A DNA stretch of 5,453 nucleotides from Candidatus Lindowiibacteriota bacterium (GCA_023249255.1 JAHFCY010000220.1:1-5453); one strand, 5' to 3'. Positions 1-5,365 are shown, counted from the stretch's first letter. Notes: a model not told the origin generated them from the letters alone. Program-made: numbers and translations.

Positions 1-291
1 ACTCTCACGCTCTGCAACGCCGTCGTGTCGGTTTCCGGAACATACGAGCGCGGGCCGCACATCATCGATCCATTTACAGGCAAACCGGCGGCTGTTAGTT
101 TGCAGGCCGTTATTGTGGGGCGGCTCCAGACTGATGCGGGCGCCCGGACGGACGCGCTGTCAACAGCGCTATTCGTCGCCGGCCCGAAAGGCCTTGGATT
201 TGTGCGCGAGGCCGGATTTGAGGGGATGTGGGTCGGGCCGGATCAGACGAACCGAACAAAACGATTTTTAGATTACGAGAAGGCGCCATGA
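1..291 (+). CDS. apbE: ApbE-family FAD:protein FMN transferase, C-terminal part (5' end outside window)
   Basis: The reading frame is open from the first base and ends at TGA 289-291, leaving 96 visible residues of the C-terminal region. ApbE enzymes move FMN from FAD onto a Thr/Ser of target proteins such as NqrC, RnfG or other FMN-binding-domain proteins, with Mg2+ as cofactor, usually outside the cytoplasmic membrane. Seen here: the VSVSGTYERG strand (visible residues 9-18), the family signature HIIDPFTGKP (20-29), and ARTDALSTALFVAG (48-61), where D51 and T55 match the Mg-binding D-A-x-x-T motif. It ends after GMWVGPD and a short basic tail. The loop between the SG and HIIDP motifs is short compared with enterobacterial ApbE. 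The next gene starts inside its stop codon (ATGA), so the two are translationally coupled. The signal peptide and N-terminal FAD-binding part are not visible. The family call is secure; the target protein is unknown. Confidence 0.88.
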   Translation, partial: TLTLCNAVVSVSGTYERGPHIIDPFTGKPAAVSLQAVIVGRLQTDAGARTDALSTALFVAGPKGLGFVREAGFEGMWVGPDQTNRTKRFLDYEKAP

Positions 292-842
292 CACAATATT
301 ACGCCCTGCCGAAATTCACCCTCAACCGGGCGCGGATTTCGACCAAGGTTCTCATCACGTTTTTTCTCATCGGCACGATTCTGGCCGTCTGGCTCTCTGT
401 CTACACGTTTCATCACAGGACCGGCCTGACGGTTGACGGCGTAGTGCGCTACTACCTCGGAAACGAAGGCGATCCAAACGCCGTTGAAATTCAGTTTCCG
501 AAATCAAAAACGGAAATGCTCGAATTTTTCCACATCCACTCCTTCACCCTGCTTCTGCTCATTTTCATCCTGTGTCATTTTGTGGCGCTCGTGACGGTCA
601 GCGAAGCGCGGAAAATTTTGAATTTTTCCCTGACGTTTTTGTCATATCTTGGCATGATGACATTCCCCTGGGGCGTGCGATTCGGGCCGCATCCCCGCGT
701 CTGGGCGGCGGCAGCGCTGGCGGCCGGACTGATTTTTCTGGCGGCGACCGCGGCCGGCGGCGCGGCGGTTTTGTGGGAAATCTGGGTTCGGCCGATGGGG
801 GAAACGCGGCCGGAGAACGGGCGGGACGCCGATCCGGCCTGA
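288..842 (+). CDS. Four-helix membrane protein with conserved-looking histidines, possible b-heme electron carrier
   Basis: 184 residues; I do not recognise a named family. The ATG at 288 is chosen because it overlaps the apbE stop (ATGA) and has GAGAAGG 4 bases upstream; the same frame is open further upstream but lies inside apbE. Predicted helices are about 21-41, 80-104, 110-128 and 141-163. The basic N-terminus (KFTLNRARISTK) suggests a cytoplasmic start. Histidines sit near membrane faces: H42-H43 at the end of helix 1, and H82, H84 and H97 in helix 2 (FHIHSF and CHF). Such a pattern could bind b-type heme. The roughly 38-residue segment between helices 1 and 2 holds VVRYYLGNE and FPKSKTEMLEFFH. 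Coupling to apbE suggests a role in a flavin-dependent electron-transfer complex at the membrane. The heme idea is inference; a structural membrane subunit without cofactor is equally possible. The C-terminal tail after residue 168 is polar and probably cytoplasmic. Confidence 0.75.
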   Translation: MTQYYALPKFTLNRARISTKVLITFFLIGTILAVWLSVYTFHHRTGLTVDGVVRYYLGNEGDPNAVEIQFPKSKTEMLEFFHIHSFTLLLLIFILCHFVALVTVSEARKILNFSLTFLSYLGMMTFPWGVRFGPHPRVWAAAALAAGLIFLAATAAGGAAVLWEIWVRPMGETRPENGRDADPA

Positions 843-878
843 TGCCCGCGGGGGTTTGGACAACTGTGGTCATTCGAC

Positions 879-908
879 TTTACTTTGTACCATCAAACTT
901 AGTATAAT
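879..908 (+). promoter_or_regulatory. Promoter of the dtxR-type/feoA/feoB operon
   Basis: A perfect -10 box TATAAT lies at 903-908, with a -35-like TTTACT at 879-884 (4 of 6 match to TTGACA) and an 18-base spacer. The 75-base gap between the membrane-protein gene and the regulator gene is AT-rich compared with the flanking genes, as expected for a promoter. The expected transcription start is near 914-916, only 2 to 4 bases before the ATG at 918, and no Shine-Dalgarno sequence precedes that ATG. The transcript may therefore be leaderless or nearly so. The -10 box is strong evidence; the -35 assignment is weaker. Confidence 0.6.
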
Positions 909-916
909 CAGTCTAA
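899..916. promoter_or_regulatory. Possible operator for the DtxR-type regulator
   Basis: TTAG (899-902) and CTAA (913-916) form the ends of an imperfect inverted repeat that spans the -10 box and the expected start site. The ends match the outer tetramers of the known 19-bp DtxR/IdeR operator (TTAG...CTAA), but this repeat is 18 bp and its inner part does not match. Its position would allow metal-dependent autorepression. This rests on four-base arms and on context only. Confidence 0.3.
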
Positions 917-917
917 C

Positions 918-1409
918 ATGAGAAATACGGGGCCTCGGAGCAAGCTGACCGAGAGCATGGAGATGTATCTGAAGACGATCCTGCAGATCCAGCGGCACCG
1001 ACAGGTGGCGCGCGTGCGGGACATCGCGGAGGCGCTGGACGTGTCGATGTCGAGCGTGACGGCGGCGCTCAAGGGACTGGCTGCGAGGTCGTTCATCCGG
1101 CACGACCGCTACGAGTACGTGCAGTTGACGGATGAAGGCAGGCGGCGGGCCGAGGATTTGCTGTACAAATGCGAAGTCATGGGAAAATTTTTCAGCGTGT
1201 GCCTCGGCGTGGAGGAGGGGATCGCCAAGTCCGATGCCTGCCTCATGGAGCACGTGGTCAGCGGGGAAACCATCGACCGGATGGTGTCGTTCATGGAATT
1301 TCTGGAGAGAGAAAAAAACAAGGGACAAAAAATGGTCGATGCGTTTCAATCTCATTTTCTCCGGGCGAAACCGTCCGCAAGCCCGGCCCGGCGGCGGCAG
1401 CGGTCATGA
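918..1409 (+). CDS. DtxR/MntR-family metal-dependent transcriptional regulator
   Basis: 163 residues. Such regulators bind Fe(II) or Mn(II) and then repress (sometimes activate) metal-uptake genes. An N-terminal winged helix-turn-helix (about 10-75) holds LTESMEMYLKTI, VRDIAEALDVSMSSVTAALKGL (recognition helix about 43-54) and the wing HDRYEYVQLTDEG. The dimerisation/metal domain (about 76-140) holds DACLMEHVVS. By alignment from memory, M16, C108, E111 and H112 match DtxR M10, C102, E105 and H106, the primary site, so the ligand set resembles iron-sensing DtxR more than MntR (Asp at the M16 position). C85 stands where the family usually has His (DtxR H79 / MntR H77). The protein ends in a basic Arg-rich tail (KPSASPARRRQRS) and lacks the C-terminal SH3-like domain of long DtxR/IdeR proteins. 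It leads the operon, overlaps feoA by 4 bases (ATGA at 1406-1409), and very likely controls feoAB. Metal specificity is not certain. Confidence 0.9.
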   Translation: MRNTGPRSKLTESMEMYLKTILQIQRHRQVARVRDIAEALDVSMSSVTAALKGLAARSFIRHDRYEYVQLTDEGRRRAEDLLYKCEVMGKFFSVCLGVEEGIAKSDACLMEHVVSGETIDRMVSFMEFLEREKNKGQKMVDAFQSHFLRAKPSASPARRRQRS

Positions 1410-1633
1410 CCCTCCTGGACATCGCCAAAAACCAATGGGCGCGGGTTGACCGCGTGGAGGGTGACGCCGCCGTCCGGCTTCGCCTCATGGAAATGGGATT
1501 CACGCCCGGCGAGTGCGTCCGCGTGGTGGCCGCGTCGCCGTTCCATGATCCGATTGCCGTCAATCTGCGGGGTACGCTCTTCGCCCTCCGCGCGCATGAA
1601 GCCTCGTGCCTCCATATATGTCCGATGGATTGA
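1406..1633 (+). CDS. feoA: FeoA, small SH3-like ferrous iron transport protein
   Basis: 75 residues, the usual FeoA length. FeoA is a small cytoplasmic SH3-like protein needed for full activity of FeoB, probably by contacting its cytoplasmic domains. The family core is clear: RLRLMEMGFTPGE (residues about 24-36), VRVVAASPFHDPIAVNLRG (about 38-56) and the final strand LFALRAHEA. The ATG at 1406 is chosen because it overlaps the regulator stop codon (ATGA) and gives the normal FeoA N-terminus MTLLDIAKNQ; no good Shine-Dalgarno sequence is visible, so translation is probably coupled to the upstream gene. Its 3' end overlaps feoB by 16 bases. The FeoA fold is homologous to the C-terminal domain that the adjacent DtxR-type regulator lacks. 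Confidence 0.93.
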   Translation: MTLLDIAKNQWARVDRVEGDAAVRLRLMEMGFTPGECVRVVAASPFHDPIAVNLRGTLFALRAHEASCLHICPMD

Positions 1634-3612
1634 GTTGTTGTTCCGGAGGCGCGCCGTCGGACGAAGGCGTTGCGTCCGATGGAACCCGCAGCGCGGCGGA
1701 ATCCCCGGAGCCTCTCATCACGCTCGTCGGCCTGCCCAATTCCGGCAAGACCACGCTGTACAATGCGCTGACGGGATCGAATTACAAGACCGTCAACTAT
1801 CCGGGATCGACCGTCGAATACGCGATCTCTCGCTTTTTAGTCGGAGATCGCATGATGCGGATCATGGATTCGCCGGGCATTGTGAGCCTGTCGAACCAGA
1901 CGCCGGATGAAGAAGTCACGGTGGACGCGCTGTTTGGGCGAACGCGGCACGGCATGCCGGACGCCATCGTGATCGTCGCGGATGCCACCCAACTTGCACG
2001 CCACCTCTACCCGGCCAGACATCTTTTGCGGGCCGGACACCGCGTGGTGATCGCCGTGACGATGGTGGACATTCTCGAGAAGCGAAAAAACATGTCGATC
2101 GACATTTCGGCCATCAGCCGGGAGATGAATTGCCCGGTGGTTCGCATTGACGGCCGGACCGGTCAGGGGGTTGACGCGCTCCGTAGCGCCGTCATCGGGA
2201 CGATCGCGGCCATCCGGCCGAAGACTCCGGAGAAACCCGCGAATCCGTCCGCGGAACAAATCGTCGACGACTATCGAGAGCTTGAACGGATCGAAGACGC
2301 GGCCGTGGACGCGTCCCGCGCGCCGGCGGGGACCAGTAAGCGGCTGGCGATCTGCATGCCCGACCCGACAACGGAGCGGTTGGACCGCTGGCTTCTGCAT
2401 CCCGTCTTCGGCGCGGTGATTTTCAGCGGAATCATGACGGCGATTTTCACAGCGATCTTCTGGCTGGCCCAGCCGATGATGAATGCGGTGGACCGGAACG
2501 TCTCGGCGCTGGCCGTCCGGCTGGCGGGAATTCTGCCCAACGTATGGATTTCGCATCTGTTGACCGACGGCCTGATCATGGGCGTCGGCGCGGTGGCCGT
2601 ATTCATTCCGCAGATTGTGATTTTGTTTTTTGCGCTGGGTATTCTGGAGGATTCCGGGTATCTTTCCCGGGGCGCGATGATCGTCGACAGACCTCTTGCG
2701 GCCGTCGGGCTTTCAGGTCGCGGATTTGTTCCGATTCTGTCCGGATTTGCGTGCGCGATTCCAGCGATGTTGTCGACCCGCACGATTCCCAGTACGCGGG
2801 AACGCCTTCTCACAATTTTCATTCTGCCGCTCATGGTCTGCAGCGCGCGGCTTCCCGTGTATGGACTGCTCCTGTCATTTTTGACTCCGCCGAATCAGCC
2901 ATGGATTGGCGGGATAGGCCTCACGGCGCTCTATTTATTCAGTGTCGTGTCCGGATTGTTCGGCGCTTTTTTATTCGGAAAATTTTTGAAACTTGAAAAG
3001 CGGGTCCGGCCGGCATTGCTCCTCGAACTTCCGGCGATTCGCAAACCGAAATTTCGCGTGGTGCTGACGTCGACGTATTACCGGACGAAGTCATACATTT
3101 TGCGGGCGGGCGGCACGATCGTCGTGATCGCGATTTTTCTCTGGGTGCTGACCCATTTTCCGCCAAGGCCGGGCCTGACCGAATCGGAACAGATGTCGCA
3201 GTCTCTGGCGGCGGTGCTCGGCCAATGGATGGAGCCGCTGATGCGGCCGCTGGGGCTGGACTGGCGGGTCGGTGTCGCGCTGATATGCGCGTTTGCGGCG
3301 CGGGAAGTATTTGTCGGGGCGCTGGCCTTGGTATTGCTCGTGACGGGTTCGCCCAACTCCTCAGAACCGCTTTTGCTGGCGATGCGCAACGCGACGATGG
3401 CACACGGTACGCCGCTCTTTACCGTGTCATCCTGCCTCGGCCTGATCGTCTTTTTTGTTTTCGCGCTTCAGTGCATGGCGACCGTGGCGGTGAGCCGCAA
3501 GGAAACAGGCGGGTGGAAAATTCCGATGACCCAACTTTTTGCGTTCACGGGAATCGCCTACATCGCCGCGTTTGCGGTCGTTCAAACCTTGAGGGCGACC
3601 GGGATTCCCTGA
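1618..3612 (+). CDS. feoB: FeoB, GTPase-coupled ferrous iron transporter
   Basis: 664 residues from ATG 1618, somewhat shorter than E. coli FeoB. A GTG at 1606 would add four residues; neither start has a clear ribosome binding site. FeoB carries Fe(II) across the inner membrane. The N-terminal G domain shows G1 GLPNSGKT (38-45), G2 T65 within NYPGSTVE, G3 DSPG (84-87) followed by TPDEE, and a G4 position reading TMVD (148-151) where FeoB usually has NxxD. The usual SA of G5 reads DG (178-179, before RTGQG). A helical linker follows (about 205-255). The membrane part has about eight helices (first near 264-284) and two gate regions: LEDSGYLSRGAM (343-354), SGFACAIPAM (375-384), CSARLPVY (408-415), and in the second gate FALQCMATVAVSRKETGGW (615-633). 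These belong to the FeoB subtype with ALQC instead of the YxPC-like motif. Unusual: a 30-residue N-terminal extension with a Cys-Cys pair (7-8). It overlaps feoA by 16 bases and meets nadK tail to tail. Confidence 0.96.
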   Translation: MSDGLSCCSGGAPSDEGVASDGTRSAAESPEPLITLVGLPNSGKTTLYNALTGSNYKTVNYPGSTVEYAISRFLVGDRMMRIMDSPGIVSLSNQTPDEEVTVDALFGRTRHGMPDAIVIVADATQLARHLYPARHLLRAGHRVVIAVTMVDILEKRKNMSIDISAISREMNCPVVRIDGRTGQGVDALRSAVIGTIAAIRPKTPEKPANPSAEQIVDDYRELERIEDAAVDASRAPAGTSKRLAICMPDPTTERLDRWLLHPVFGAVIFSGIMTAIFTAIFWLAQPMMNAVDRNVSALAVRLAGILPNVWISHLLTDGLIMGVGAVAVFIPQIVILFFALGILEDSGYLSRGAMIVDRPLAAVGLSGRGFVPILSGFACAIPAMLSTRTIPSTRERLLTIFILPLMVCSARLPVYGLLLSFLTPPNQPWIGGIGLTALYLFSVVSGLFGAFLFGKFLKLEKRVRPALLLELPAIRKPKFRVVLTSTYYRTKSYILRAGGTIVVIAIFLWVLTHFPPRPGLTESEQMSQSLAAVLGQWMEPLMRPLGLDWRVGVALICAFAAREVFVGALALVLLVTGSPNSSEPLLLAMRNATMAHGTPLFTVSSCLGLIVFFVFALQCMATVAVSRKETGGWKIPMTQLFAFTGIAYIAAFAVVQTLRATGIP

Positions 3613-3619
3613 ACCCTTC

Positions 3620-4417
3620 TTAAATCAACTTCTGCCGGACAATATTGTAAAACGACGGCGCGTGACGGCGCTTCAGGCGCACAAACCGGGCCACGTCGGG
3701 CGAGGGCCGGACGAGGATGGACTTCGGTCCGGGACTCAAATGATACGTGCGCCGGCCGTCCAGGCTCACGCGCAAATCGCGATACCGGCCGGTCCAGCCG
3801 ACTTCGATGTCCTCTTCATCCACGACCATCGGCCGAACGCGCGGCGGATGCGGGCAGATCGGAACGATCAGAAACGCGGGAAGGCTCGGCGAGATCACGG
3901 GGCCGCCGGCAGCCAGCGCGTGGCCAGTCGAACCGGTCGGGGTGGAAATCATGACGCCGTCCGCGTTGAAGAGTCCGGACGATTCTCCGCCGATCGAAAC
4001 CGACATCTCGACAATGCGCCCGAGTCCTTCGCGGATCAACAGCATCTCATTGAGCGCGGTCCCGAGTTTTCGGCGCCGGATGCGGGAAGAAATGTCCCAC
4101 ACTTCCAGCATGCGGCGTTCCTCCACCCGGTATTTTTCGCTTAAAATATAGGGGACCGCGAGTTCAAAATTCGACTCCGAACATTCCGCCAGAAATCCGA
4201 GCCGGCCGACGTTCACGCCGACCATCGGCACTCCGCTGACGGCTGCGGCAGGCGCCGCAGAGAGGATCATGCCGTCGCCGCCGAGGACAAAGAGGATCTC
4301 GGCCTTCGACAGCGGCACGACGGCCGCCTTTCCGGCGAGAAGCCGCCGGAGTTTTTTCGCCGCGGCCGCCGCCTCGGGTTTACGGGGATGAACCTGAATC
4401 GCGACGTTTCGAATCAT
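3620..4417 (-). CDS. nadK: NAD kinase
   Basis: 265 residues. NAD kinase makes NADP+ from NAD+ and ATP (or polyphosphate) in the cytoplasm and is normally essential. The motifs appear in order: GGDGM (46-50), the ATP/NAD-binding GGDG motif with Met where Thr is usual; VGVNVGRLGFLAE (66-78); the NE pair N123-E124; ADGVMISTPTGSTGH (152-166), the glycine-rich NAD site where most homologues read STAY; AAGGPVISP (169-177); PICPHPPRVRP (186-196); and VSLDGR (217-222) near the C-terminus. The start ATG at 4417 gives a normal N-terminus (MIRNVAIQVHP); no strong Shine-Dalgarno sequence precedes it. The gene converges on feoB with a 7-base gap, so their 3' ends must share termination signals or read into each other. 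Upstream on the same strand is the CopG-type antitoxin gene, 75 bases away. No functional link to its neighbours is evident. Confidence 0.94.
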   Translation of the reverse strand: MIRNVAIQVHPRKPEAAAAAKKLRRLLAGKAAVVPLSKAEILFVLGGDGMILSAAPAAAVSGVPMVGVNVGRLGFLAECSESNFELAVPYILSEKYRVEERRMLEVWDISSRIRRRKLGTALNEMLLIREGLGRIVEMSVSIGGESSGLFNADGVMISTPTGSTGHALAAGGPVISPSLPAFLIVPICPHPPRVRPMVVDEEDIEVGWTGRYRDLRVSLDGRRTYHLSPGPKSILVRPSPDVARFVRLKRRHAPSFYNIVRQKLI

Positions 4418-4425
4418 GGTTCGAT

Positions 4426-4454
4426 ACGGTAACAGCGCGCACGCGGGGCGGCAA
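4426..4454 (-). promoter_or_regulatory. Weak candidate promoter for nadK
   Basis: On the minus strand TTGCCG (4454-4449, 4 of 6 to the -35 consensus) is followed after 17 bases by TACCGT (4431-4426, 3 of 6 to the -10 consensus), ending 8 bases before the nadK ATG. Spacing is ideal but the -10 box is poor, and this is GC-rich DNA in which such matches arise by chance. nadK could instead be read from the toxin-antitoxin promoter upstream. Confidence 0.25.
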
Positions 4455-4459
4455 GGGAG

Positions 4460-4472
4460 TGCCCGATGGGCA
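4460..4472. other. Small hairpin between the CopG-type gene and nadK
   Basis: TGCCC-GAT-GGGCA is a perfect 5-bp stem with a 3-base loop in the 75-base gap downstream of the CopG-type gene and upstream of nadK. There is no T-run after it on either strand, so a classical intrinsic terminator is unlikely; it may only weaken read-through. Confidence 0.25.
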
Positions 4473-4492
4473 ACCTGAACGCAACAAGCGTG

Positions 4493-4783
4493 TTAACTGG
4501 CCTTTCGAAGTTCATGATTAACAAAATCGGCCATCACAGTCTTGACCAGCGATTGGTAGGGAATATTTCGTTTATTGGCGAGCAGTTTGATCCGATTTAA
4601 AAGGGGATCGGGCCAACGGATCGTGGTCGATTGGGAAGAGGGCCTCAGATTCGGAAAAATATTGATTTTGGCGTTAGACCAATCGAACATTCGATCTGTT
4701 TCTCGCCGGTCCCAATAATCAAATTCTTCATTCGGCACAGAGATATCAGAGTCCTTTTTCCGCCTCTTCGATTGCTTTTTCAT
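4493..4783 (-). CDS. CopG/ribbon-helix-helix antitoxin (PF12441-like)
   Basis: 96 residues. This matches my memory of the CopG-type antitoxins of type II systems, DNA-binding proteins that neutralise a partner toxin and repress their own operon. Seen: a very basic N-terminus (KKQSKRRKK), an acidic/aromatic middle with FDYWDRRETD and FDWSNAK (about 21-39), FPNLRPSSQSTTIRWP (43-58) carrying the DNA-binding beta strand, then two helices, LLNRIKLLANKRNIPYQSLV (61-80) and VMADFVNHELR (83-93). The ATG at 4783 fits the family start; AAGGAG lies 13 bases upstream, rather far. Its first 38 bases overlap, in another frame, the end of a decayed reading frame (see the pseudogene at 4746-4881). No intact toxin gene lies directly next to it: the nearest toxin candidate is two genes upstream with its own antitoxin. 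It may be an orphan or could act on that toxin. Confidence 0.82.
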   Translation of the reverse strand: MKKQSKRRKKDSDISVPNEEFDYWDRRETDRMFDWSNAKINIFPNLRPSSQSTTIRWPDPLLNRIKLLANKRNIPYQSLVKTVMADFVNHELRKAS

Positions 4784-4881
4784 AGCGTTCGATCATCTCC
4801 TTGGATGCCTTTCGGGCATGGAGCGCCGGGAATGATCTGCCGGGTCGCTGCGTTTAGTCCGGGATCGTAACGGGAAAAAAC
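4746..4881 (-). pseudogene. Frameshifted remnant of a small gene upstream of the CopG-type antitoxin
   Basis: Between the two antitoxin genes the minus strand reads as sensible protein in two pieces. One frame (from 4881) gives VFSRYDPGLNAATRQIIP; the other gives PALHARKASKEM followed by IERYEKAIEEAEKGL and TGA at 4748-4746. The pieces join into about 44 continuous residues if one base is dropped from the three-base run at 4828-4830. The second piece is a charged, helix-forming tail. No start codon was found for the first piece before it runs into the preceding gene. Its stop lies 38 bases inside the CopG-type gene, the sort of overlap typical of paired toxin and antitoxin genes, so it may be the decayed end of the former partner of CopG. 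I do not recognise the family. A sequencing error is also possible, although the missing start argues for real decay. Confidence 0.4.
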
Positions 4882-4892
4882 TTTATCTGCGG

Positions 4893-5090
4893 TTAAGCGA
4901 CTTTGCGCGCGATGAGCTCCCGCACATCCGCCACCAGATGCTTGGGAATCTCCATCACAGTGGTAGACGTTCCCTCAAAAACCGCGTCGTCCTCGGCTGC
5001 GGCATCCTCGTCGCTCTGATTCTCGTAATGGCTCAGCACACGTTTGACCCGTTCATCGTCCCATCCGGGAGGGAATCTATTTTTTTCCAT
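4893..5090 (-). CDS. Small acidic antitoxin-like protein paired with the BrnT-like toxin
   Basis: 65 residues. The FPPGWDDERVKRVLSHYENQ segment (6-25), the acidic stretch SDEDAAAEDDAVFEG (26-40), and a C-terminal VMEIPKHLVADVRELIARK (45-63) recall a family of short conserved proteins found next to BrnT-like toxins; I cannot give it a firm name. The strand TVMEIP plus following helix could form a minimal DNA- or toxin-binding unit, but this is inference. Its start ATG (5090) lies 14 bases inside the end of the upstream toxin gene, with GGAGG 13 bases and AAAGAG 2 bases before it, so translation is probably coupled. Strong negative charge fits binding to the very basic toxin. Role as antitoxin rests on size, charge and gene order. 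Confidence 0.7.
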   Translation of the reverse strand: MEKNRFPPGWDDERVKRVLSHYENQSDEDAAAEDDAVFEGTSTTVMEIPKHLVADVRELIARKVA

Positions 5091-5361
5091 ATCTCTTTTT
5101 CATCCTCCGTCGAAATGCCTTGAGTTGCGAGCCGATCAATTCGCGCGCCGAAATGATGAAAACCTCGTCTTTGGATTCCGGCGCATAAATCACTTTCAAA
5201 ATCCGGCCTGACCCCGTTCTGCAAATGGCGATGCGGGAATTCTCCCGGCCCAGCCTGTCCTCAAAAATATTTTGAAACGCACCGGCGACCTCGTCCTCCG
5301 TCACACCGTGTTTGTCTATGTGGGGCCGGCCACTCTCGTCGATATAGAATCGTATTTTCAT
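5077..5361 (-). CDS. BrnT-like (RelE-fold type) toxin candidate
   Basis: 94 residues. The layout resembles BrnT-type toxins, which are ribonucleases of RelE-like fold: an N-terminal strand KIRFYID, a HIDKHGV segment (14-20) followed by the helix TEDEVAGAFQNIFED (21-35), the strand pair RIAICRTGSGRILKVIYAP (43-61), then EVFIISARELIG (66-77), and a basic tail (FRRRMKKRYGKK). The K-H-G-V and IISAREL stretches are the most BrnT-like. Basic residues H18, R43, R53 and R73 are candidates for RNA contact or catalysis, but I cannot assign them. The gene is first in the minus-strand cluster and overlaps the acidic antitoxin gene by 14 bases. Its ATG at 5361 has no Shine-Dalgarno sequence and lies 4 bases after a -10-like box. 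RNase activity is inferred from family resemblance; it could be a divergent or inactive member. Confidence 0.68.
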   Translation of the reverse strand: MKIRFYIDESGRPHIDKHGVTEDEVAGAFQNIFEDRLGRENSRIAICRTGSGRILKVIYAPESKDEVFIISARELIGSQLKAFRRRMKKRYGKK

Positions 5362-5365
5362 TTGA

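Noticed and set aside
228-287. Earlier GTG/ATG starts for the membrane protein
   Set aside because: They would add a polar stretch encoded inside apbE; the ATG at 288 has a ribosome binding site and the ATGA overlap.
843-860. Terminator after the membrane-protein gene (CCCGCGGG followed by TTT)
   Set aside because: The palindrome has no loop and only three T residues follow; too weak to call.
870-1355. Open frame of 161 codons on the minus strand opposite the regulator gene
   Set aside because: His- and Arg-rich antisense frame; the plus-strand product is a clear DtxR-family protein with a promoter.
1837-2556. Long open frame of 239 codons on the minus strand inside feoB
   Set aside because: It is antisense to clear FeoB motifs, rich in Arg and His in the manner of shadow frames in GC-rich DNA, and matches no family I know.
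3639-3648. Perfect palindrome ACAATATTGT near the end of nadK
   Set aside because: It encodes part of the conserved YNIV end of NAD kinase and has no T-run or stem of terminator strength.
3662-4144. Open frame of 160 codons on the plus strand opposite nadK
   Set aside because: It lies fully opposite well-supported NAD kinase motifs and has the composition of an antisense shadow frame.
4631-4870. Open frame of 79 codons on the plus strand across the CopG-type gene and the gap
   Set aside because: Mostly antisense to the CopG-type gene, no ribosome binding site, no recognisable protein features.
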